NCBI GenBank assembly: GCA_947632575.1
Contig: CANRPV010000025.1
Location: 1 to 13,463, forward strand
Length of the DNA stretch: 13,463 nucleotides
Origin: an uncultured Eggerthellaceae bacterium
GTDB taxonomy: Bacteria > Actinomycetota > Coriobacteriia > Coriobacteriales > Eggerthellaceae
Direction of reading: 5' to 3'
The stretch's first letter is position 1. The number at the start of each line of letters is the position of its first letter. The notes below the pieces were generated by a model that worked only from the letters and a program-made list of their open reading frames with translations, did no database searches and had not been told where the DNA came from. Positions 1 to 5,385 of this stretch are shown piece by piece. The translations under genes were made by a program, and so were the position numbers.

Positions 1-203
1 ATGTCAACATCATGAAAAAGGCCATGCATCCCACTCCCCAGAATCAGCAGGGAGGCATCTCTTCCATCGAAGCCCCCCTTCATGTGTCGAATGTGATGCT
101 GGTTTGCCCGAAGTGCAACGAGGCTTCCAAGGTCTCCGTCAAACATGACGAGGCCGGCAAGAAGATCCGCGTCTGCAAGAAATGCGGTCAGGACATCGAC
201 TAG
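1..203 (+). CDS. rplX: 50S ribosomal protein L24 (3' partial)
   Basis: This is the C-terminal part of L24, an assembly-initiator protein of the large subunit that binds the 5' end of 23S rRNA. The gene enters from the left edge; the frame begins at position 3 and stops at TAG 201-203, so only about 66 residues are visible. The stretch NIMKKAMHPTPQNQQGG followed by IEAPLHVSNVMLV is the conserved L24 core. The tail carries CPKC and CKKC pairs, the zinc-ribbon form of L24 (family knowledge); many L24 proteins lack these cysteines. The gene is followed by rplE, as in a standard spc operon, but across a 161-nt spacer. Its stop codon lies inside a 16-bp sequence (198-213) that is repeated exactly at 225-240, so the 3' end appears to have been duplicated. 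Identification is secure; the N-terminus lies outside the window. Confidence 0.95.
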   Translation, partial: VNIMKKAMHPTPQNQQGGISSIEAPLHVSNVMLVCPKCNEASKVSVKHDEAGKKIRVCKKCGQDID

Positions 204-266
204 GACGGCGAGGGCGACTTGGGAGACTAGGACGGCGAGGACGACTAGGATAACCAGGACGCCTAG
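198..266 (+). repeat. Degenerate 27-bp tandem repeat at the rplX stop codon
   Basis: GACTAGGACGGCGAGG occurs exactly at 198-213 and 225-240, a period of 27 bp, and a decayed third unit starts with GACTAGGA at 243. Because the period is a multiple of three, the rplX frame meets TAG at 201, 228, 246 and 264. The short stretches between them encode acidic residues (DGEGDLGD, DGEDD, DNQDA). I read this as microduplication of the gene end after which the copies drifted. The repeat lies between the L24 stop and the hairpins ahead of rplE. Confidence 0.8.
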
Positions 267-290
267 GGAAAGTCCCATCGAAGGTTTTGA

Positions 291-348
291 TCTATGACCC
301 GCCAAAGGGCGGGACGCAGGGTCGGAAATCCTGCGTTTAAATCATCGA
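291..348 (+). promoter_or_regulatory. Paired hairpins ahead of rplE, possible three-way junction
   Basis: Two perfect hairpins abut each other. The first is CCCGCC 298-303 with GGCGGG 308-313 (loop AAAG). The second is ACGCAGG 314-320 with CCTGCGT 330-336. A closing helix can form between TCTATGA (291-297) and TCATCGA (342-348) with a single mismatch, leaving five unpaired nt (337-341). The Shine-Dalgarno of rplE (GAGAGG, 351-356) follows within 3 nt. In E. coli the autoregulatory S8 target lies at this L24-L5 junction (established), so a role in translational control is plausible. I could not fold the RNA computationally or test for covariation. Confidence 0.5.
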
Positions 349-364
349 CTGAGAGGTAAAAACA

Positions 365-916
365 ATGGCAGAAACTCCTCGTTTGAAGGAAAAGTACCAG
401 AAGGAACTTATTAAGAAGCTGGAGAAGGAACTGGCTATCGACAACATCAACAAGGTTCCGCGTCTTGAGAAGATCGTCGTGAACATGGGTGTTGGCGGTG
501 CCGCTGGCGACGCCAAGCTGCTCGACGGCGCGATGAACGACCTGCGTGTCATTACCGGCCAGCAGCCGTGCATCACCCGTGCGAAGAAATCCATCGCAAG
601 CTTCCACATCCGCGAAGGCCAAGCCATCGGTTGCAAGGTCACCCTGCGTGGCAATCGCATGTGGGAGTTTTTGGATCGTCTGCTTTCGACCGCTCTGCCT
701 CGCGTACGCGACTTCCGCGGCTTGAACCCCAACAGCTTTGACGGACGTGGCAACTACTCCCTCGGCATCACCGAGCAGCTGATCTTCCCTGAGGTGGAGT
801 ACGACAAGATTGATCGTACCCGCGGCATGGATATCACGGTAGTGACCTCCGCCGAGAACAATGAGCAGGCCTTCGCATTGCTGAGAGACCTCGGCTTCCC
901 CTTCAAAAACGAGTAA
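365..916 (+). CDS. rplE: 50S ribosomal protein L5
   Basis: L5 binds 5S rRNA and contacts the P-site tRNA from the central protuberance of the 50S subunit. The 183-residue product has family-typical length and signatures: PRLEKIVVNMGVG near residue 32, ITGQQPCITRAKKSIASFHIREG around 63-85, and DFRGLNPNSFDGRGNYSLGITEQLIFPE around 116-143. It ends in the usual RDLGFPF. ATG 365 is preceded by GAGAGG at 351-356 with an 8-nt gap, which supports this start. It sits between rplX and the S14 gene, as in most spc operons. Both flanking spacers (161 and 89 nt) are longer than is normal for this operon and carry inverted repeats. A short ORF (294-359) ends 5 nt before this start and may couple its translation. 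Identification is certain. Confidence 0.98.
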   Translation: MAETPRLKEKYQKELIKKLEKELAIDNINKVPRLEKIVVNMGVGGAAGDAKLLDGAMNDLRVITGQQPCITRAKKSIASFHIREGQAIGCKVTLRGNRMWEFLDRLLSTALPRVRDFRGLNPNSFDGRGNYSLGITEQLIFPEVEYDKIDRTRGMDITVVTSAENNEQAFALLRDLGFPFKNE

Positions 917-919
917 TCA

Positions 920-990
920 TTCACTGATTGTGGCTTGCGATTCGCAAGCATCCTTTAAGGCAACGGTCCCACATCGCGTGGGGTAGTGAA
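920..990 (+). promoter_or_regulatory. Nested inverted repeats in the rplE-rpsZ spacer
   Basis: TTCACT (920-925) can pair with AGTGAA (985-990). Inside it lie two hairpins: GCTTGCG 933-939 with CGCAAGC 943-949 (a 7-bp stem with an ATT loop), and CCCAC 968-972 with GTGGG 978-982. The arrangement is again a possible three-way junction. It ends 6 nt before the AAGGAG Shine-Dalgarno (997-1002) of rpsZ. There is no U-tract, so this is not a terminator. Function unknown. Confidence 0.45.
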
Positions 991-1005
991 AGAAAGAAGG
1001 AGTTA

Positions 1006-1191
1006 ATGGCAAAGAAATCGATGATCGTCAAGGCCAAGCGTGAGCCGAAGTTCTCCACGCGCAAGCATAATCGCTGCGTGCGTTGCGGACGTCCCCGCGC
1101 TTACTACCGCAAGTTCGGTCTGTGCCGAATCTGCGTGCGCGAATTGGCCAATAAAGGCGAACTTCCCGGCGTGACCAAGTCGTCGTGGTAG
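1006..1191 (+). CDS. rpsZ: 30S ribosomal protein S14 type Z (zinc form)
   Basis: S14 is a small-subunit head protein. This is the short, 61-residue zinc-dependent form with CVRC at residues 24-27 and CRIC at 40-43. These are the four zinc ligands of the type found in Gram-positive and many actinobacterial genomes. The ending ANKGELPGVTKSSW is diagnostic. ATG 1006 is chosen because AAGGAG (997-1002) lies just upstream and the family starts MAKKSMIVKAKRE. The frame stays open upstream to TTG 928, but that would add a non-conserved 26-residue extension through the structured spacer. It sits between L5 and S8 as in a standard spc operon. Zinc-dependent S14 often has a zinc-free paralogue elsewhere in the genome; none is visible here. 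Confidence 0.97.
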   Translation: MAKKSMIVKAKREPKFSTRKHNRCVRCGRPRAYYRKFGLCRICVRELANKGELPGVTKSSW

Positions 1192-1194
1192 GGA

Positions 1195-1259
1195 TTTGGT
1201 AAACGTAACGGGTGTGCCCGCGTGAAAGGCGTCGACGCCACGGGTGTTGACGAACCAAA
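1195..1259 (+). promoter_or_regulatory. Nested inverted repeats in the rpsZ-rpsH spacer
   Basis: TTTGGT (1195-1200) is complementary to ACCAAA (1254-1259). They enclose two hairpins: CGGG 1209-1212 with CCCG 1217-1220, and the perfect 12-bp palindrome GGCGTCGACGCC at 1228-1239. CCCG 1217-1220 could instead pair with CGGG 1241-1244, so two mutually exclusive folds are possible. The structure ends 20 nt before the GAAGGAG (1280-1286) of rpsH. No U-tract follows, which argues against a terminator. Confidence 0.4.
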
Positions 1260-1292
1260 CGTGAGGCTCATCAAGGACCGAAGGAGAAACAA

Positions 1293-1691
1293 ATGGCATT
1301 GACTGATCCCATTGCAGATATGCTTACGCGCGTGCGTAATGCGCAGTCTGCGGGCAAGGAGACGGTATCCATGCCGTCAAGCAAAAAGCTCGTGGAGATC
1401 GTGCGCATTATGGAGCAAGAAGGCTATATCCGCGGCTATGAAATCATCGAGGGCGAGCCTCGAGCCACTCTCGAGATTACCTTGAAATACGGACCGAAAA
1501 AGGCCAAGACCATCCGCGGCATTCGTCGCATTTCCAAGCCTGGTCTGCGTATCTACGCTGGCAAGGACGAACTGCCTCGCGTTCTCGGCGGTTTGGGTAC
1601 GGCCATCATATCCACAAGCTACGGTGTCATGACCGATCGCGATGCTCGCAAGAAGGGCATCGGCGGCGAGGTCATCGCCTACATCTGGTAG
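1293..1691 (+). CDS. rpsH: 30S ribosomal protein S8
   Basis: S8 is a primary 16S rRNA-binding protein (helix 21). In E. coli it also represses the spc operon by binding mRNA near the rplE start (established). The 132-residue product begins with the classical DPIADMLTRVRNA. It contains RISKPGLRIYAG in the middle and ends with STSYGVMTDRDARKKGIGGEVIAYIW, the conserved rRNA-binding C-terminal domain. ATG 1293 is preceded by GAAGGAG at 1280-1286. The gene lies 101 nt downstream of rpsZ across a structured spacer and 19 nt upstream of rplF. If S8 autoregulation operates here, the paired hairpins at 291-348 are the natural candidate target; that link is inference. Confidence 0.98.
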   Translation: MALTDPIADMLTRVRNAQSAGKETVSMPSSKKLVEIVRIMEQEGYIRGYEIIEGEPRATLEITLKYGPKKAKTIRGIRRISKPGLRIYAGKDELPRVLGGLGTAIISTSYGVMTDRDARKKGIGGEVIAYIW

Positions 1692-1710
1692 GAAAGGGAG
1701 GGAAGTACTT

Positions 1711-2250
1711 ATGTCTCGTATTGGCAAGATGCCCATCTCCGTTCCTGCTGGCGTGGAGGTGAAGATCGACGGTAACACCGTGACGGCCAAGGGGCCGAAG
1801 GGTGAGCTTACGCGCAGCTTTCAGCCTTCTATGACCATCAAGCAGGAAGGCGATGAAATCGTCGTCACTCGCCCCGACGACAGCCGTGAATCCAAGAGCT
1901 ATCACGGTCTTACCCGCACCTTGATTGCCAATATGGTGCAGGGTGTCTCGACGGGCTTTTCCAAGAAGCTCCAACTGGTGGGCGTCGGTTATCGTGCCGC
2001 CCTCAAGGGACGCGATCTTGAATTGCAATTAGGCTATTCTCATCCGATTTCCGTTCCGGCTCCGGAAGGCATCACCTTTGAGGTGCCCAGCCAGACCGAG
2101 ATCGTGGTGTCCGGTCCTAGCAAAGAGCAGGTCGGCCAGGTAGCGGCTAACATCCGCAAGTGGCGTGCGCCGGAGCCCTATAAGGGCAAGGGCATTCGCT
2201 ATGAGGGCGAGCATGTACGTCGCAAGGTCGGCAAAGCCGGTAAAGACTAA
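1711..2250 (+). CDS. rplF: 50S ribosomal protein L6
   Basis: L6 binds 23S rRNA near the sarcin-ricin loop and the factor-binding site. ATG 1711 gives a 179-residue protein starting MSRIGKMPISVPAGVEV, the family's usual N-terminus, with a GGAGGGAAG purine tract (1697-1705) as Shine-Dalgarno. The frame is open further upstream, inside rpsH, but that extension is rejected. Two repeated L6 domains are visible: the first with TVTAKGPKGELTRSF (about residues 27-41), the second with ITFEVPSQTEIVVSGPSKEQVGQVAANIRKWRAPEPYKGKGIRYEGE (about 121-167). The last segment is the L6 signature. It ends in a basic VRRKVGKAGKD tail. It lies between S8 and L18 as usual. Confidence 0.98.
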   Translation: MSRIGKMPISVPAGVEVKIDGNTVTAKGPKGELTRSFQPSMTIKQEGDEIVVTRPDDSRESKSYHGLTRTLIANMVQGVSTGFSKKLQLVGVGYRAALKGRDLELQLGYSHPISVPAPEGITFEVPSQTEIVVSGPSKEQVGQVAANIRKWRAPEPYKGKGIRYEGEHVRRKVGKAGKD

Positions 2251-2280
2251 CGCGAACGGTAAGGTATCGAAGGGATAGCT

Positions 2281-2649
2281 ATGAATAAACTTCAGAAGAA
2301 ACAAGCCGGGTTGCGCCGTCGCCATACGCGGGTTCGTGGAAAGATCTCCGGTACGCCAACCCGTCCCCGTCTTTGCGTCTCTCGCAGCAACGCGAACATT
2401 TCCGCTCAGATCGTCGACGATGTAGCCCATAAAACCATCTGCGCCGCCTCTACGCTGGGCGCGGATTTTAAGGCCACCGGAGCAAAGGCTGCCACCATCG
2501 AAGGCGCTCGTGCTCTCGGCGACATCATCGGAAAGAAGGCTCAGGAAAACGGCGTTAAAGAAGTGGTATTCGACCGCGGTGGCCATCTCTATCATGGGCG
2601 CGTCAAGGCTTTGGCCGAGGGCGCTCGTGAGTCTGGTCTGAAATTCTAG
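2281..2649 (+). CDS. rplR: 50S ribosomal protein L18
   Basis: L18 binds 5S rRNA together with L5 and L25-type proteins and anchors it to the large subunit. The 122-residue product has the expected basic N-terminus (QKKQAGLRRRHTRVRGKISGTPTRPRLCVSRSNANISAQIVDD) and the conserved end VVFDRGGHLYHGRVKALAEGARESGLKF. ATG 2281 follows a GAAGGGA purine run at 2268-2274. The gap to rplF is 30 nt and to rpsE 14 nt, a normal tight arrangement that contrasts with the long spacers elsewhere in this operon. No anomaly seen. Confidence 0.98.
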   Translation: MNKLQKKQAGLRRRHTRVRGKISGTPTRPRLCVSRSNANISAQIVDDVAHKTICAASTLGADFKATGAKAATIEGARALGDIIGKKAQENGVKEVVFDRGGHLYHGRVKALAEGARESGLKF

Positions 2650-2663
2650 AAGGGGATTAGTCT

Positions 2664-3185
2664 ATGGCTCGTAAACAACAGGAAAACGCCGTTCCAGAGC
2701 TTGAGGAGCGGGTAGTTTATATCAACCGCGTCTCCAAGGTCGTCAAGGGCGGTCGTCGCTTCGCTTTGACAGCGCTGGTAGTCGTCGGCGATGGCCAAGG
2801 TCATGTGGGCGTTGGCATGGGCAAGTCCCAAGAAGTTCCGACCGCCATCAAAAAGGGCGTCGAGGATGCCAAGAAGAACATGTTCACGGTTCCGCTGACC
2901 GCTGAGCGCACGGTGCCCCATGAGGTCATGGGCGAATATGGCGCCGGTCGCGTTCTGATTCGTCCGGCTGTGCCTGGTACCGGTGTTATGGCTGGCGGTC
3001 CGGTGCGTGCCATCATGGAGCTCGCCGGTGTACAGAACGTCATCACCAAGTCTTTGGGCACCAATAACGCGATGAACATCGTGAAGGCTGCAGCTGAGGG
3101 CCTCAAGAACCTTCAGAGCCCGCAAGAGGTGGCGGCTCGGCGCGATAGGTCGGTTGCTGACATCTTCGGCTGGAAGGAGAACTAA
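2664..3185 (+). CDS. rpsE: 30S ribosomal protein S5
   Basis: S5 helps maintain decoding accuracy and mRNA unwinding at the ribosome entry channel. The 173-residue protein begins with a short variable tail. It then has LEERVVYINRVSKVVKGGRRFALTALVVVGDGQGHVGVGMGKSQEVPTAIKKGVEDAKKN (about residues 14-73), the N-terminal double-stranded RNA-binding-like domain. The C-terminal domain follows, with GVMAGGPVRAIMELAGVQNVITKSLGTNNAMNIVKA (about 107-142). ATG 2664 is preceded by AGAAGGGG (2648-2655), which overlaps the rplR stop. Its stop codon shares one base with the rpmD start (TAATG at 3183-3187), indicating translational coupling. Confidence 0.98.
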   Translation: MARKQQENAVPELEERVVYINRVSKVVKGGRRFALTALVVVGDGQGHVGVGMGKSQEVPTAIKKGVEDAKKNMFTVPLTAERTVPHEVMGEYGAGRVLIRPAVPGTGVMAGGPVRAIMELAGVQNVITKSLGTNNAMNIVKAAAEGLKNLQSPQEVAARRDRSVADIFGWKEN

Positions 3186-3376
3186 TGGCTAAGAGTGCTA
3201 AAACCCTGCGCATCACTCAGGTACGCAGTGCTATCAGCCGTCCGGCCGACCAGGGCAAGACCCTTAAGGCTCTCGGCCTGGGCAAGATCGGTCGCAGCGT
3301 TGAGCGCCCCGATAACGACTCTATTCGAGGCATGATCTTTAAGGTCAAGCATCTCGTAGAGGTGGAAGAAATCTAA
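3185..3376 (+). CDS. rpmD: 50S ribosomal protein L30
   Basis: L30 is a small large-subunit protein found in many bacteria. The 63-residue product shows the family pattern: LRITQVRSAISRPADQGKTLKALGLGKIGRSVERPDNDSIRGMIFKVKHLVEVEE. Its start overlaps the last base of the rpsE stop (TAATG), so it is probably translated by coupled re-initiation. It is followed by the longest spacer in the operon (189 nt). After the TAA at 3374-3376 the same frame remains open for 61 more codons, to TGA 3560-3562. That tail is basic and partly built of 12-bp repeats. I treat it as non-coding, because TAA is an efficient stop and L30 of this length is complete. Confidence 0.97.
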   Translation: MAKSAKTLRITQVRSAISRPADQGKTLKALGLGKIGRSVERPDNDSIRGMIFKVKHLVEVEEI

Positions 3377-3410
3377 CGATTCGGGTTCCTCGCATCGCGC
3401 CTCACATCGA

Positions 3411-3469
3411 AAGGTTTTCGAAAAGGCTACGGTAAGGTTTTCGGAGAGGTTTTTGGAAAGGTCTTCGGA
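3411..3469 (+). repeat. Degenerate 12-bp tandem repeat in the rpmD-rplO spacer
   Basis: Five consecutive units begin at 3411, 3423, 3434, 3446 and 3458. Three are in perfect 12-bp phase: AAGGTTTTCGGA, GAGGTTTTTGGA and AAGGTCTTCGGA (3434-3469). The first, AAGGTTTTCGAA, is close to these, and the second is 11 bp and divergent. In the rpmD frame the in-phase units would read KVFG, EVFG and KVFG, with two of the changes silent. Each unit starts with a purine AAGG or GAGG core that resembles a Shine-Dalgarno, so the mRNA carries a ladder of weak ribosome-binding-like sites. Function unknown. Confidence 0.75.
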
Positions 3470-3501
3470 AAAGCGATGGCAAGGGACCGCTTATTAAGGA
3501 A

Positions 3502-3550
3502 GTTTGCTGGCTGCGAGCTGCCAGCGCGAGAGAAATCTCGCAAGCGAAAC
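3502..3550 (+). promoter_or_regulatory. Paired hairpins ahead of rplO
   Basis: GCTGGC 3506-3511 pairs perfectly with GCCAGC 3520-3525. GCGAGA 3526-3531 pairs with TCTCGC 3536-3541 around a GAAA tetraloop. The two helices are directly adjacent. GTTT 3502-3505 and AAAC 3547-3550 can close the pair, leaving five unpaired nt (3542-3546). This is the same layout as at 291-348 ahead of rplE, with unrelated sequence. The AAGGAG of rplO starts at 3552. No U-tract follows. Confidence 0.5.
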
Positions 3551-3565
3551 GAAGGAGTTTGACCT

Positions 3566-4000
3566 ATGGAATTAAAAGATCTCAAGCCGGCGAGTGGCTC
3601 CCGTCAAAGCCGCAAGCGCATCGGCCGTGGCGACAAGACCGCCGGTCGAGGTGAAAACGGTCAGAAATCTCGTGCAGGCGGCGGGAAGCAGGCTGGATTT
3701 GAGGGTGGCCAGACCCCCTTGGCACGTCGTCTCCCCAAGCTGCCTGGATTCAAGAACATTAACCGCGTGACCTATCTGCCGGTAAATGTGGATCGTCTCG
3801 AGAGTCTCTATGAGGCTGGTGAGACGGTTGATAACAAGAGCTTGAAGGAAAAGGGCGTTATCAAGCATGAGGATGCCCTGGTTAAGGTATTGGGCGATGG
3901 TGACATCACCAAAGCTTTGACAGTTAAGGTCGACAAGGTGTCTGCCTCCGCAAAAGCTAAGATCGAGGCAGCTGGAGGAAAGGTCGAAGAGCCTTGCTAG
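3566..4000 (+). CDS. rplO: 50S ribosomal protein L15
   Basis: L15 is a late-assembly large-subunit protein that runs as an extended arm through 23S rRNA. The 144-residue product starts MELKDLKPASGSRQSRKRIGRG, followed by KTAGRGENGQKSRAGG and FEGGQTPLARRLPKLPGF, the classical N-terminal signature. The C-terminal part ends AKAKIEAAGGKVEE. ATG 3566 is preceded by AAGGAG at 3552-3557. Compared with my memory of E. coli L15 (KRVGRGIGSGLGKTGGRG), the glycine-rich stretch here is about five residues shorter (KRIGRGDKTAGRG). The rRNA-binding arm may therefore be slightly trimmed; this needs an alignment. Its 3' end overlaps the TTG start of secY by 7 nt. Confidence 0.97.
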   Translation: MELKDLKPASGSRQSRKRIGRGDKTAGRGENGQKSRAGGGKQAGFEGGQTPLARRLPKLPGFKNINRVTYLPVNVDRLESLYEAGETVDNKSLKEKGVIKHEDALVKVLGDGDITKALTVKVDKVSASAKAKIEAAGGKVEEPC

Positions 4001-5274
4001 GATCTTTAATTGATGCGTTCAAGGTTCCGGAACTTCGCAAGAAGATCCTCTTCACCTTGGGCATCTTAGCTCTGTATCGCCTAGGCGCCTATATCCCGGT
4101 GCCGGGCATACCATTTCATGATTTCGCGACGGCGTTCACCGATTCCGGCGTGGCGATGACCATGCTCGACCTGTTCACCGGTGGTGCGCTGTCGAACTTC
4201 TCGGTCTTTTCGCTGGGAATCATGCCCTACATCACCGCATCGATCATAATGCAGTTGTTGCAAGGCGTTATTCCCGCCATTGGCCGTTGGGCTAAAGAGG
4301 GAGATGCCGGTCGGCGCCGCATCACCCAGGTAACCCGCTATATCACCTTGGGCCTGGGTCTTATCAACGCCGTCGGTTATCTGCTGCTCTTCAAATCTCC
4401 TGCCTATGGCGTGGTATTCACCAGCGAAGTGCCCGAGCTGGTCACCGATATCCTGGTGGTCTTCACGCTGGTAGCTGGCACCGCGTTCATCATGTGGATG
4501 GGCGAGCTCATCACTCAACGGGGCGTGGGCAACGGTATGTCGCTCATCATCTTCATAAGCATCGTTTCTCGCGTGCCCGCTGCTCTCTTCTCTTCGGTTA
4601 ACTACAGCAGCGACCTCGGCTTCGGCATCGCCGTGACCGTGCTGATCATCGCTGTGGTTCTGGTGTGCATTCCGCTGATCATCTTCGTGGAGCGCGCTCA
4701 GCGCCGTATTCCGGTGAACTATGCGAAGCGTGTCCAGGGCCGTCGGATGATGGGTGGTCAGTCCACCTACATTCCGCTGAAGGTGAACGCGGCTGGTGTT
4801 ATCCCGATCATCTTTGCAAGCTGCCTGATCTATTTGCCAGCTCAGTTGGCTGCCCTGTTTAATGTGGGTTGGCTGACCGTGTTTGCCAACGTGATCTCGA
4901 GTGGTTGGGTGAATTGGATTTTGACCATCATCCTGATCGTGTTCTTCTCCTACTTCTACACCTCTATGGTGTTTAATCCGGAGGAGACCGCCGATGCCAT
5001 TCGCAAGCAGGGCGGCTTTATCCCGGGCGTGCGCCCAGGATCGGCTACCGTGCAATACATCAAGAACGTGCTGAATCGGGTGACGCTTCCTGGTGGTCTG
5101 TTTATCGCCGCTATCGCCGTCATCCCGACTATCATCTTCTACTTCACGGGCAATCAGCTGGTGCAATCCTTTGGCGGTACGTCCATCCTCATCATGATCG
5201 GTGTCGCGCTGGACACCATGTCCAAGGTGGAGTCGCAGCTGAAGATGCACAACTACGACGGATTCTTCCGCTAA
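3994..5274 (+). CDS. secY: Preprotein translocase subunit SecY
   Basis: SecY is the channel-forming subunit of the SecYEG translocon in the cytoplasmic membrane. The 426-residue protein has about ten hydrophobic segments. Family landmarks are VPELRKKILFTLGILALYRLGAYIPVPGI (about 11-39), LSLGI-type FSLGIMPYITASIIMQLL (72-89) and GNGMSLIIF. The cytoplasmic loop ERAQRRIPVNYAKR precedes IPLKVNAAGVIPIIFASC, and VESQLKMHNYDGFFR lies at the end. The start is TTG 3994, inside the end of rplO. No in-frame ATG lies near, MLGSLIDAFKVPELR matches the usual SecY N-terminus, and GGAGGAAAGG (3974-3983) sits about 10 nt upstream. The overlap implies translational coupling to rplO. A strong terminator follows 29 nt after the stop. 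Confidence 0.98.
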   Translation: MLGSLIDAFKVPELRKKILFTLGILALYRLGAYIPVPGIPFHDFATAFTDSGVAMTMLDLFTGGALSNFSVFSLGIMPYITASIIMQLLQGVIPAIGRWAKEGDAGRRRITQVTRYITLGLGLINAVGYLLLFKSPAYGVVFTSEVPELVTDILVVFTLVAGTAFIMWMGELITQRGVGNGMSLIIFISIVSRVPAALFSSVNYSSDLGFGIAVTVLIIAVVLVCIPLIIFVERAQRRIPVNYAKRVQGRRMMGGQSTYIPLKVNAAGVIPIIFASCLIYLPAQLAALFNVGWLTVFANVISSGWVNWILTIILIVFFSYFYTSMVFNPEETADAIRKQGGFIPGVRPGSATVQYIKNVLNRVTLPGGLFIAAIAVIPTIIFYFTGNQLVQSFGGTSILIMIGVALDTMSKVESQLKMHNYDGFFR

Positions 5275-5303
5275 GTCTGAGCGCGAACGCAAGGTAACGC
5301 TAG

Positions 5304-5343
5304 AAGGGAATCACGGCGATGTTCGTGGTTCCCTTTCTTTTTT
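5304..5343 (+). terminator. Rho-independent terminator of the spc operon
   Basis: GGGAATCACG (5306-5315) pairs with CGTGGTTCCC (5324-5333) through ten base pairs including one T-G wobble, with an 8-nt loop. The run TTTCTTTTTT (5334-5343) follows. This is a textbook intrinsic terminator located directly after secY, so adk is probably expressed separately. Confidence 0.92.
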
Positions 5344-5385
5344 GTGGCAACGGGGGCGAACTTTAAGCCGCTTCGCGGGGGTATC

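Noticed and set aside
198..266. TAG recoding (for example pyrrolysine) in rplX
   Set aside because: TAG ends many other genes here (rpsZ, rpsH, rplR, rplO, adk, nagB, nagA), and L24 is complete at the first TAG.
928..1005. In-frame N-terminal extension of S14
   Set aside because: Not conserved in the family, translates the structured spacer, and ATG 1006 has a good Shine-Dalgarno.
1642..1710. Upstream extension of L6
   Set aside because: It overlaps rpsH out of frame; MSRIGKMPI at 1711 is the standard L6 start.
4081..5292. A 403-codon open frame antisense to secY
   Set aside because: It is a His/Asp/Gln-rich reading of the opposite strand of a highly conserved gene, without domains or a plausible start context.
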